Below are positions 1 to 7,270 of a stretch of DNA of 12,551 nucleotides, piece by piece. How positions within the stretch are numbered: the stretch's first letter is position 1; every line of letters starts with the position of its first letter. The position numbers and the translations under genes were made by a program. The notes under the pieces are model-generated. The model did no database searches and was not told where the DNA came from. It worked only from the letters and a program-made list of their open reading frames with translations. This DNA comes from a bacterium (GTDB lineage Bacteria; UBP15; UBA6099), in contig JAKQBV010000503.1 of assembly GCA_029573925.1 (NCBI GenBank), positions 1 through 12,551 on the forward strand. The letters run 5' to 3'.

Positions 1-683
1 ACGAGCTTGTCGCCGGAGAGCGCAGGCTTCGCGCCTGCAAGCTGATAGGCCTTAAAACCATCCCAGCGATTGTCAGGCAACTCGACGATCAGGACATGAT
101 CGAGATTGCCTTCATAGAGAACCTCCAGCGCGAGCAGCTCGACGATGTAGAGACCGCCGAGGCGGTCGGCAAGATGGCGGCGGCGGGCGGCGATATAAAA
201 GCCGTCGCCGAGCGCATAGGCCGCGACGTCGATTCGGTCAAAGCAAAACTCTGGATGCTCAAGCTTCCCCAAGTCGTCAAAAAAGCGGTCGTCTCCAAGC
301 TTATAACCGTCGAACACGCGAGGCTCCTCTCCGAGATCGTCGGAGAGAAAAAACAGATGGAGGCCCTAGAAAAGATTTACCGGGAAAAATTGACGGTGGA
401 GCAGACGCGCGAACTGGTAAGCTCCCTGCCTGAATATATGAAGGCCAAACGCGGTTTAGAGAAGCCGCGCGGAAAAACTTACAGATACTCCAAGGAGAGT
501 TTGGGCAGGGCTGCGGCCTGCGTCGATATGATAAGGCAGTTGGTGGGCGAGTTCCGCGACGCGGGCGTGAGAGTGGAAGTCAGCGAACTTGTCACAGGCA
601 AATCCGTCAATGTCAGACTGTCTTTTCCTCTGGAGCGAGAAGAAGCAAGCTCTCCGACCCGCCCGGAGGCTACAGGCGAATAA
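1..683 (+). CDS. parB: ParB-family CTPase / chromosome partitioning protein (5' end missing)
   Basis: ParB proteins bind parS DNA, bind and hydrolyse CTP, and slide as clamps that ParA uses to segregate chromosomes or plasmids. The frame is open from base 3, before any start codon, so the N-terminus lies outside the window; 226 residues are visible. Visible residues 4-11 (AGERRLRA) are the C1 CTP-binding box and 39-46 (ENLQREQL) the C2 box, separated as in the family. Residues about 68-89 form the helix-turn-helix that reads parS. Residues from about 160 to the end are the expected place of the dimerisation domain, followed by a short Ser/Pro/Glu tail. The stop lies 3 nt before the membrane-protein gene, so the two are probably co-transcribed. 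No parA is visible; it may lie upstream. A plasmid-type ParB or a Noc paralogue cannot be excluded without the missing end. Confidence 0.93.
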   Translation, partial: ELVAGERRLRACKLIGLKTIPAIVRQLDDQDMIEIAFIENLQREQLDDVETAEAVGKMAAAGGDIKAVAERIGRDVDSVKAKLWMLKLPQVVKKAVVSKLITVEHARLLSEIVGEKKQMEALEKIYREKLTVEQTRELVSSLPEYMKAKRGLEKPRGKTYRYSKESLGRAAACVDMIRQLVGEFRDAGVRVEVSELVTGKSVNVRLSFPLEREEASSPTRPEATGE

Positions 684-686
684 TCG

Positions 687-2117
687 ATGAACGCTCAGTC
701 CCGCGACATGGTTTCCCCTAGGCACGCGTTCATCTTGGCCGCGATAATCGTGGCCTCAGTCGTTCTTAATTCTTTGTTCGGGTTCATAGATCCGGAAACT
801 AGCCTGAAAGTTTCAAAATTCGTAGTCGGCTCATATTACGCCGGCGGCGCTCTTCTAACTCTTATCGCCATCCTCAATTTCGAGCTGGCAGTCCTAATTC
901 TGATATTCTTAGCCCCGCTTGCCGGCTATACCCTGCCGGGCTTGAAGTTCTTCTTCACTCTGTCCGATATGTATTTGGTGATTCTTGTTTTTCTTATGTT
1001 CGTCCGTTCAAACCTCCGGCGTGAGCGCGGCGTTCCCTCTACTCATCTGAATCGAATAATCTTTATTTTCGTCGCTCTCACCGTGTTGTCCATGATAAAC
1101 AGCAGAGACATGTCGAGCGGATTCGCCAATCTGGCGCAGACTCTGGAATTCTTCGTCTTCGCTTATTTCCTGATTGTCGTCGCGGTTTACAAACGGGGCG
1201 TGCTGGACTCGATTATTTACGCGATTGTGATTGTCAGCGCCCTCGTGTCGATACAGGGGATACTTCAGTATTTTCAACTCGGCGGAGGAGACACGAGAAT
1301 ATTCGGCGCTCTGGGGCATTTCAACGCAACAGGTTCTTATCTGGCGATGAACTTGGTCTTTACCTTCAATCTGGCTTTGGCCCAGAAAGACCTCAAAACA
1401 AAATATTTCTACTATGCGATAATCATACTGAACACAGCCGCGCTACTTATGACATTCTCGCGCGGAGCGTGGATCGCCACAATCTTGGGCATAGTGTTGT
1501 CCGCGCAGATTCGAGGAATGATACAGTTCATCAGGGCGTTCGCGCTCATCGTCGTGGCGATAACGGTTCTGGCCGTAGCCGCGCCTCCCCGATACATAGG
1601 GAGGCTTTACTCGGCTCCCCGCGTGGCGGACGAGGCTTCTCTCAGCCGCCTCCGGCAGTATGAAATCGCCACGGACACCATCTCCACGTATCCTCTGCTC
1701 GGCGTCGGGCTTGGCAGCAATCTCGAATACGTCACTCTGGTCTACAACGAGCCTCACAACAGCGAGATTCACAATCTTTTCCTGCATGTCGGCAGCGAGA
1801 GGGGCGTCCCGGCGATGATAGCGCTATGCGCGATTTTCGTGTCTTTCTTCGTAAATATCGTCCGCCGCATCGGCCGCACGACAGACCCTTTCTTTTATTC
1901 CTTTTACATCGCCCTGTTCGCCGCCGTGGTCGCTTTTGCGACTGTTAATATGTTTGCCTATCAGCTTATCCGAGGGCTTGGCATTCCGTTCGCCATATTT
2001 CTGGCGCTTTTCCCGGCCGCGACCTATATAGAAGACAACACGCCGGCGGAAACCGAATGGGCGGGAATGCTTTCGTCCCTCGACCTGAAGCGACACCACA
2101 TAGAAATGGGAATCTGA
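687..2117 (+). CDS. O-antigen ligase/polymerase family (Wzy_C) integral membrane protein
   Basis: This 476-residue protein is strongly hydrophobic, with roughly ten or more predicted membrane segments between residues 10 and 450. It has the two hallmarks of the O-antigen ligase/polymerase (Wzy_C) family. One is a TFSRGAW motif near residue 255, at the edge of a periplasmic loop. The other is HNLFLHVGSERGVPAMI near residue 360, with its conserved His-Asn, at the end of the large periplasmic loop. Family members join or polymerise undecaprenyl-linked glycans at the outer face of the inner membrane, or glycosylate proteins. Which of these applies here cannot be told. The ATG sits 3 nt after the parB stop without a strong ribosome site; a GGAGG at 665-669 is too far away. 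The glycosyltransferase gene starts 3 nt after its stop, supporting one operon. Confidence 0.88.
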   Translation: MNAQSRDMVSPRHAFILAAIIVASVVLNSLFGFIDPETSLKVSKFVVGSYYAGGALLTLIAILNFELAVLILIFLAPLAGYTLPGLKFFFTLSDMYLVILVFLMFVRSNLRRERGVPSTHLNRIIFIFVALTVLSMINSRDMSSGFANLAQTLEFFVFAYFLIVVAVYKRGVLDSIIYAIVIVSALVSIQGILQYFQLGGGDTRIFGALGHFNATGSYLAMNLVFTFNLALAQKDLKTKYFYYAIIILNTAALLMTFSRGAWIATILGIVLSAQIRGMIQFIRAFALIVVAITVLAVAAPPRYIGRLYSAPRVADEASLSRLRQYEIATDTISTYPLLGVGLGSNLEYVTLVYNEPHNSEIHNLFLHVGSERGVPAMIALCAIFVSFFVNIVRRIGRTTDPFFYSFYIALFAAVVAFATVNMFAYQLIRGLGIPFAIFLALFPAATYIEDNTPAETEWAGMLSSLDLKRHHIEMGI

Positions 2118-2120
2118 CCC

Positions 2121-3281
2121 GTGGCTCCAGCCGCCGTTCTCTACGTCGTCTGCGATTCAGACCTTTACGGCACGCAGAGGAATATTCTCAGCGCGGCGCG
2201 ACGTCTGGACCCCGCTTGCTACAAGCCTCTGGTCGCATCGCCCCCGCGAGGCCGTTTCACTGACGCTCTCAGGTCCGAAAAAATCCCCCACTTCCCCGTT
2301 CCTCTCGCCAACCTCAGAGACACTTCGTCCGTCGCCGCCCTGAGAAACATCATCGCGACCGAAAATGTCGCGCTCGTCCATGCCCATCTCGGAATAAGCG
2401 CGTTCCTGTCGCTTGCGGCAGCGCGGCTTTCCGGCAACCCGCCAGTCGTCGCCACCCGCCACTTTATCGAGGATAGATACGCGACAATATCCAACCCGGC
2501 CCTGAAACGGCTTTACACCCGGATATATGCCCGAATGAATAAGAGGTTTGCGCGAGTCATATTCGTGTCTGAGGCCGTTCGCTCAGCCATAGAGAGGCGC
2601 GAAGGCGCGCTCGGAGAGCGGGGCGTCGTCATCCCGAACGGAATAGACATCCTGAGAGGGCCTTTTAAAGAGGAGCTTCTGACCGAAGACTCGGAGCGGA
2701 TACGCGACAGGTTCGGCGTCCCTCCCGGAAGGTTCCTTGTCTCCACGCTCTCGCGTCTGGCGCCGGAGAAAGGGCTGGACACCCTTCTCGAAACCGCCGC
2801 CGTCCTCGAGCGCGCGCTGCCGGGACGCTTCCACTTCATTGTGGCCGGAGAAGGCCCGCTGAGAGAGTCTCTGCTGTCCGCCGCTGCCGCCCTGAATGTT
2901 TCAGCGAGCGTGACGCTCGCCGGATATGTCGACAACCCCGGAGAACTGCTGGCCGCGTCGGACGCTTTCGTGTTGTGCTCCCGCGCCGAGCCGTTCGGAA
3001 TAGCCTTGCTGGAAGCTATGGCTGCGGGGCTGCCTTGCGTCGCCGCCGGCGCGGGCGGCCCGCTCGAAATTATCTCCGACAACGACAGCGGCCTGTTCTT
3101 CGCGCCGGGCGATGCGCGAGGATTGGCCGCGCGACTGCTCGATATCGAAGCCGACCTTTCGTTGCGCGAGCGTTTGGTGCGCGGCGCCCGCGCCCGCGTC
3201 GTCAATTTCGACGAACGCTCTCTCTCCTTGCTCCTCGCATCCGTTTATGAAGAAGCGATCGCCCTCGGCAAACGCCGGTAA
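2121..3281 (+). CDS. GT-B glycosyltransferase, family 4 type
   Basis: This 386-residue cytosolic protein has the two-Rossmann GT-B architecture. The N-terminal acceptor half begins with a beta strand (about residues 5-11) and a Gly-containing loop. The C-terminal donor half opens near residue 210 with a LSRLAPEKGLDTLLET strand and helix. The donor-site EX7E motif is E290 and E298 in AEPFGIALLEAMAAGLP, the clearest mark of retaining GT4 enzymes. Such enzymes transfer a sugar from a nucleotide-sugar to a lipid-linked or nascent glycan; the sugar cannot be predicted. The start is GTG, 3 nt after the membrane-protein stop, with only a weak GGGAA upstream, so translation is probably coupled. Length is typical. 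A role in the same surface glycan as the upstream ligase/polymerase is inferred from position. Confidence 0.92.
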   Translation: MAPAAVLYVVCDSDLYGTQRNILSAARRLDPACYKPLVASPPRGRFTDALRSEKIPHFPVPLANLRDTSSVAALRNIIATENVALVHAHLGISAFLSLAAARLSGNPPVVATRHFIEDRYATISNPALKRLYTRIYARMNKRFARVIFVSEAVRSAIERREGALGERGVVIPNGIDILRGPFKEELLTEDSERIRDRFGVPPGRFLVSTLSRLAPEKGLDTLLETAAVLERALPGRFHFIVAGEGPLRESLLSAAAALNVSASVTLAGYVDNPGELLAASDAFVLCSRAEPFGIALLEAMAAGLPCVAAGAGGPLEIISDNDSGLFFAPGDARGLAARLLDIEADLSLRERLVRGARARVVNFDERSLSLLLASVYEEAIALGKRR

Positions 3282-3284
3282 TCC

Positions 3285-3314
3285 ATGATAAAACAGGCTT
3301 GATTATCGTTTTTT
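3285..3314 (+). terminator. Weak AT-rich intrinsic terminator after the glycosyltransferase
   Basis: A 7-bp stem (3285-3291 with 3303-3309, one T-G wobble) with an 11-nt loop is followed by a run of six T ending at 3314. It begins 3 nt after the glycosyltransferase stop, where a terminator would be expected. The stem is AT-rich and short, so efficiency would be low. Confidence 0.35.
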
Positions 3315-3446
3315 GCCATTAACGCTTGTTTGTATTGCCATTATGCAACAATTGCCTGACTATGCGCTATCGGCGAATCAGGCTTACAGCGTCTTATAAA
3401 AATATCTGTGATTTATGCGGTAGTATTACTAAAGCAAGCAGCCGTT

Positions 3447-4286
3447 CTAATTCTTTTTCACGAAAACGATCTGGACGCCGTGCGCCCATGAGACGAGTCT
3501 GAATGTTCTGTGAAGAGCTTCGATGAAAACGAGGCAGGCGAGAAGAATCGGATGCCTGTCGAAAAACATGCTGCCGCTGAAGACAGACGTCGGGATAATT
3601 TCTACCGGAGCTAGGCCTGCTTCCGCGCCCGCCTTAAGGTATCCTTTCAGGTTCATTTCGGATATGTGGCCGTAACCGTGTTCCGGCTTGTCGGTTTTGC
3701 CGATGCCCGGTTTTGTGCCGCCGTCGTAATACTTTTTCTCAAGTTTTCCGAATGAAACGGCGCTCAGGATTTTTGAGGCCATCTTGAAAAGGCTGTTCTT
3801 AAGGGGAGAGGTGAACACCATTTTTCCGCTGGGCTTCAGCGTCCGCGCAATTTCTTTCATCGCGGCGGGCAGGTCCCGGCTGTGTTCGAGAACATCGGAA
3901 CAGAGAATGATGTGGAAAGAGCTGTCCTCGAATCCTAGCCCGGCGTCGACGTCGCCCTCTGAAAACTCGCAGTTGTCGTATCCCGGTATCGCGCTGCTGA
4001 ACGCCTTGGCGAATTCTAAAGCTTTCGGGTCTATGTCGATTCCGGCGAAGCGGATGTCGTTCCCGCCGCCTTGCCGGGCGTTCAGCATTAAGATATGGTT
4101 TCCATACGCGCAACCGATGTCCAGAACCCGGATTTCCTTTGTCCCGCACGACCTGAGCCTGTCGATTTCTTCTTTCACAATTCTGAATATGTTGTTGTTT
4201 CTTTCTCTGTCCATCCAGACGGTGAGCAGGGAGATTTCGCGCTCGTGCTGATGCGCTACCTTGTTTTCAAGAGAGGGCCGGAACAT
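3447..4286 (-). CDS. Class I SAM-dependent methyltransferase
   Basis: With the chosen start the protein has 279 residues and a Rossmann methyltransferase core. Motif I is VLDIGCAYGN (residues 54-63, SAM-binding glycine loop). The acidic motif II is GIDIDP (82-87), contacting the ribose. The region SDVLEHSRDLPAAMKEIARTLKPSGKMVFTSP (from 130) is the motif IV to VI segment of Methyltransf_11/23-type small-molecule or glycan methylases. The acceptor is unknown; position near glycan genes suggests a sugar or lipid precursor. A weakly hydrophobic segment precedes the C-terminus, so membrane association is possible. The frame is open to a TTG at 4361 and has another ATG at 4328. I prefer the ATG at 4286 because GGAGG lies 5 nt before it, while the other two lack a ribosome site. 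It is convergent with the glycosyltransferase and probably monocistronic. Confidence 0.87.
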   Translation of the reverse strand: MFRPSLENKVAHQHEREISLLTVWMDRERNNNIFRIVKEEIDRLRSCGTKEIRVLDIGCAYGNHILMLNARQGGGNDIRFAGIDIDPKALEFAKAFSSAIPGYDNCEFSEGDVDAGLGFEDSSFHIILCSDVLEHSRDLPAAMKEIARTLKPSGKMVFTSPLKNSLFKMASKILSAVSFGKLEKKYYDGGTKPGIGKTDKPEHGYGHISEMNLKGYLKAGAEAGLAPVEIIPTSVFSGSMFFDRHPILLACLVFIEALHRTFRLVSWAHGVQIVFVKKN

Positions 4287-4364
4287 CTCTCCCTCCCTTA
4301 ATAACAGTTTTCTGTAAAGGCCGTCCATTAAGAATCTGTCCCGGACGCGGTATTGCGGCAAAAA

Positions 4365-4409
4365 CGCGCCGCGCGCGGCAATTCAGCGAAAGTCTGTTTC
4401 CAGATTATA
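4365..4409 (-). promoter_or_regulatory. Candidate promoter -10 box and leader hairpin of the methyltransferase gene
   Basis: Reading the reverse strand, TATAAT occupies 4409-4404, but no good -35 box lies 16-18 nt upstream. Downstream at 4375-4365 is a short GC hairpin (CGCG, loop CGG, CGCG), followed directly by five T (4364-4360; the genomic strand reads aaaa plus a). A transcript from this box would carry the hairpin in its leader before the preferred start at 4286. It could be a weak attenuator or simply GC-rich spacer. Confidence 0.3.
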
Positions 4410-4459
4410 TTCTACAAATAAAACCGGCGAAGGCAAATCCCGGCGCGGCGCGGGGGAGC

Positions 4460-4544
4460 GGTTGCTTATTAATCATTGCGTAAAAAAAAGGTTGCTTTTT
4501 TGCGTCTTGATGCGCGCTCACCGGGCGACGGATAATCAAGACGC
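4460..4544 (+). promoter_or_regulatory. Structured leader upstream of the three-gene cassette
   Basis: Three elements stack here. GGTTGCTT occurs twice, at 4460-4467 and 4490-4497, exactly 30 bp apart. A hairpin pairs 4479-4487 with 4496-4504 (nine pairs, six A-T and one wobble). A perfect 10-bp inverted repeat pairs 4502-4511 (GCGTCTTGAT) with 4535-4544; its left arm shares GCG with the first hairpin, so the two cannot form fully at once. No convincing -35/-10 pair was found. The region ends 12 nt before the GTG at 4557, so it could be an operator or a leader that controls ribosome access. Confidence 0.45.
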
Positions 4545-4556
4545 GAAGACTACCCG

Positions 4557-5354
4557 GTGTTCAAGACGGAGACTGCCGGCAAGCTTGAAAGACTTTCCGC
4601 ACAGATGGGATCGTTCCAGAAAGACGTGGCGGACGTTGAAAAAGCAAAAATGGCGACGCTTGACGCTACAGCGAAGTTGGAAGGGATTAGAAGCGAGGCT
4701 CTCACGTTGTCGGAGGATATCAAGACGAACCGGAATTATTTGAGCGAAAGGTATGAGGAACTGCGTTTTGTGGAAGAGAAAATAGGGAAAGTGGCCGAAG
4801 ACGCGGGGAGTAAGAAGCAGCAGATTGACGAGAGATACGGCGCTTTCAAGGAGTATTCGGAAAAGCTTAACGACAGGACGTCGATGCTGGCGGACATGGC
4901 GATGCGCGCGGCAGGAAACGCTCAGAGCCAAGCTGTCGCCGCCGAGCGAAAAGCGGAAAACGCGCAGAAAACAATCGTGGACACCGCGAAGGTGGCGGCA
5001 AAAGAAAAGTATTCTGAAGAATACCCTGATCTTTCCGACAAGATTCGAGAAATGGTCGATTCCCGCACCGACGTGGTGTTCGATAAATCAATGATGACGG
5101 CCAAAGACGTGGTCGTGTCGGGGATTCAAGCCGCTGTCAATCACACGATGATATGTCTGGCCATAGTAGCGATTCTGGTAACCTTTGTCGGAGCATTAGT
5201 AACGGTGTGTTTCAGCAACAGATTCAATTCGGAAAATGGAAGGAACAAGGAAGGCTCGGGTAAATGTCGAGGCATGGACGAAGAAGACGCGCCGCTGCTG
5301 ACCGAAAAGGCGGCGACAAAGCCGCCAGAGCCAGAGGATAAAACTGCAAGCTGA
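4557..5354 (+). CDS. Unrecognised coiled-coil protein with one C-terminal membrane segment
   Basis: I do not recognise this 265-residue protein. Residues 1-190 are highly charged, Ala/Glu/Lys-rich and read as long helix or coiled coil with no signal peptide. One strongly hydrophobic segment of about 22 residues lies near 198-220 (MICLAIVAILVTFVGALVTV). A polar tail of about 45 residues follows, basic first and then acidic and Pro-rich. The start is uncertain: the frame is open only back to a TAA at 4533; the first start is GTG 4557 without a ribosome site, and the next ATG is at 4605. Residues just after the membrane span are basic, which would favour a cytoplasmic C-terminus and an external coiled coil, odd for a protein without a signal peptide. 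The N-terminus may therefore be lost or misread. It is the first gene of the cassette; the next follows after 110 nt. Confidence 0.72.
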   Translation: MFKTETAGKLERLSAQMGSFQKDVADVEKAKMATLDATAKLEGIRSEALTLSEDIKTNRNYLSERYEELRFVEEKIGKVAEDAGSKKQQIDERYGAFKEYSEKLNDRTSMLADMAMRAAGNAQSQAVAAERKAENAQKTIVDTAKVAAKEKYSEEYPDLSDKIREMVDSRTDVVFDKSMMTAKDVVVSGIQAAVNHTMICLAIVAILVTFVGALVTVCFSNRFNSENGRNKEGSGKCRGMDEEDAPLLTEKAATKPPEPEDKTAS

Positions 5355-5464
5355 CAATCTGCGGAATGAACATAGAAGAAAGAGGAAGATTGTGAGAGCG
5401 GCAGATGAGTTGTTTTTAGTCGCCGCGATGCGGGCGTTGAAAAAACAAAACGGGGAGGGCGATT

Positions 5465-5800
5465 ATGCAAGAACAAGGGTTTATGAGCGTGGGTCAGGCA
5501 AAAAGCGTCGCTATTTCATTCCTAGGTCAGTTCGGAAGCGCGGTTTCGGAAAGCGACAGGATAGATTGGAATATTGTTTTTAAGAATAAACTGACATCTT
5601 CGGGCTGGAACCGCGAACAGGTTCTCGGATGGGCGTTGATGATTCTAAACGGGATAGTAAACACGGAGATGGGTTCTCATCCGGGCATCTGGCACATGGA
5701 AGAGAACAAATGGTTCCGGTATTTTGCTTCGTGGACAAGCGCCGGAGAGCAATCCAACAGCTTTGAAAACTTCGTCGCATTTTTAAGATGGGCGGTGTGA
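5465..5800 (+). CDS. Small Trp-rich protein of unknown function
   Basis: This 111-residue protein is not one I recognise. It has seven tryptophans (W35, 48, 56, 76, 83, 90, 109), many aromatics, and no signal peptide or clear membrane span, although residues 53-65 are moderately hydrophobic. It looks like a compact, mostly helical soluble domain. The start is well supported: GGAGG within 5452-5459 lies 6 nt before the ATG, the best ribosome site in the cassette. A later ATG (residue 7) is less likely. Its 3' end overlaps the next gene by 13 bp, or by a GTGA 4-bp overlap if that gene starts at 5797, which points to coupled translation. A regulatory or adaptor role for the neighbouring membrane and exported proteins is possible but unproven. 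Confidence 0.75.
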   Translation: MQEQGFMSVGQAKSVAISFLGQFGSAVSESDRIDWNIVFKNKLTSSGWNREQVLGWALMILNGIVNTEMGSHPGIWHMEENKWFRYFASWTSAGEQSNSFENFVAFLRWAV

Positions 5801-7215
5801 CATTGCAAAAACACAACGGAGCAGTTGCGGCGGCGGTTCTAGCATTGTTACTGGTCATGTCTTGCGCGGCGGCGGCGGGGCAAGAGGGCGTAAACCGGGC
5901 GGCAAAAAGCGAAACAGCCGCATCGGCAAAGGCGGAGGAAACCCGTCCTGTTTGCGATCCGGGAAAACTCGCGATATCTAAGACACTGGGATACAGCTAT
6001 ACGATGAAAAAGTTTCTGGCGACCGTTGAGTTCGGCGAGAACTACGCGGATAAAGATAAGACGCCAAGCGATGTTCAACCTGTAGCGACGGAGAAGGACC
6101 CTACGCTTTGCGTGGGAGAAAAAGACAAGGAATGTGTGGAAATCACGCAACTTGGATGTAATTATAGAATTGTAAATGAGAAAAAAAATGTCGAGGCAGC
6201 CGCCGCGAACACCGGAATGGGAAAGTTCGAGATTCAATGCTCATACGATGCCCGAAAGGTGGAAGCGGCGAAGCGGCTATCCGCAGAAATTAAGCTGATC
6301 GTCCCGGCAGGGACTTTTGCATGTGCAGGCCAACCGATTTCAGAAGAAGTTGTTTTCGATCTGGAAGACAAGGGAATGCTGCTTGAAAAACTTTTCAGAG
6401 CGGGGCCGAAGATTGATGTGAAGAATCTCGAAGTGGCCCCGTCCGCGAGTTCGGACAAGTCAGAAAAAGAAGGTTTTTACATAAAGTTCGATTTCACGAC
6501 GACTCCAGCGGGAATGAAGCATAAATATTCGGAAGATGGGCAGGGCATGACAACGCAATATTGGGCCGCAAAGGTGTCAGGCAAATTCGCCACGAACGAG
6601 GCAGACTATTTCGACGCAGTGAAGTTTGAGGGCGCATGGGTGGCGGAGAGTGCGAGTTGGGACGATAAGGGCTTGTTCGCGGATCATTCATTCTCTTTGT
6701 ACGCGCGACCTGAGACCACATCGGACGGAGATGACACTGATTTCAACTTCGGTTTGAGGTTGGCGGGAGTTCCCCGCGTCGCAATCCGTACTGGCAACCG
6801 AATGAACTTTCAACCGTATCCCTACGCGCAACTGAGTTTTGAGTCGGTCAATCCTGTGAGTCGCAAGGGAGGCGACGAGCCGGACGCGTACGGCCGCGTT
6901 TCAGGAGTCTTGCGGTGGGATATTTATCTGACCGACGACTCTCTTCTTTCGTTCGACGGCAGATTGGACCGGAACTTTGGCGCGGACGAAGCGCCGCGTT
7001 GGACGCGTCTGGTCGATTTGAAAGTATTGATAGCCGAGGACATTAAAGATAGCGCGGGAGCGGCAAAGAGGAAGTGGACGCCATTTATCAAGTACACCGT
7101 CGGCAAGGACGGCCCCAAGAGCGAGTTCGTTCAAAAAACCATGTTGGGAGTTCTGTTCGGGATTGCTGACACAGGCAAAACAACGCCAGCGAAGTCCGAA
7201 GCAGAGGCGAAGTAG
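5788..7215 (+). CDS. Exported, probably outer-membrane-associated protein of unknown family
   Basis: The 475-residue protein begins with a signal peptide: Lys-His at 8-9, then a hydrophobic core at 11-25. LVMSC (22-26) resembles a lipobox, though Met before Ser is atypical; cleavage after the following Ala run is the alternative. The domain to about residue 215 has six cysteines (56, 108, 116, 124, 151, 179), enough for three disulfides in the periplasm or on the surface. Residues about 220-460 alternate polar and hydrophobic positions with many Phe/Tyr/Trp, such as YPYAQLSFESV and WTPFIKYTV, and end in TMLGVLFGIAD, suggesting beta strands of a barrel or beta sandwich. The tail is Lys/Glu/Ala-rich. 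ATG 5788 or GTG 5797 (4-bp overlap with the upstream stop) could start it. It is last in the cassette and followed by a strong terminator. I cannot name a family. Confidence 0.8.
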   Translation: MGGVTLQKHNGAVAAAVLALLLVMSCAAAAGQEGVNRAAKSETAASAKAEETRPVCDPGKLAISKTLGYSYTMKKFLATVEFGENYADKDKTPSDVQPVATEKDPTLCVGEKDKECVEITQLGCNYRIVNEKKNVEAAAANTGMGKFEIQCSYDARKVEAAKRLSAEIKLIVPAGTFACAGQPISEEVVFDLEDKGMLLEKLFRAGPKIDVKNLEVAPSASSDKSEKEGFYIKFDFTTTPAGMKHKYSEDGQGMTTQYWAAKVSGKFATNEADYFDAVKFEGAWVAESASWDDKGLFADHSFSLYARPETTSDGDDTDFNFGLRLAGVPRVAIRTGNRMNFQPYPYAQLSFESVNPVSRKGGDEPDAYGRVSGVLRWDIYLTDDSLLSFDGRLDRNFGADEAPRWTRLVDLKVLIAEDIKDSAGAAKRKWTPFIKYTVGKDGPKSEFVQKTMLGVLFGIADTGKTTPAKSEAEAK

Positions 7216-7270
7216 AGACGGCGGTTTTTCGGAGCCTTCGAGCGCTTCATAAAACGTTGTAGCCGTTTTG

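Noticed and set aside
2513..3205. 230-codon reverse reading frame opposite the glycosyltransferase gene
   Set aside because: Ser/Arg/Ala-rich antisense shadow of a gene with a clear GT4 donor-site motif.
5392..5583. 63-codon forward reading frame with a GTG start and a GAGGAAG-like site
   Set aside because: It overlaps most of the first third of the better supported 111-residue gene in another frame, its second half is very basic low-complexity sequence typical of a shadow frame, and it stops inside that gene.
7251..7269. AAAACG/CGTTTT inverted repeat after the restriction-modification stop, as a reverse-strand terminator
   Set aside because: Only six pairs and no T run beyond the stem on the reverse strand; the neighbouring forward terminator explains the structure in this spacer better.
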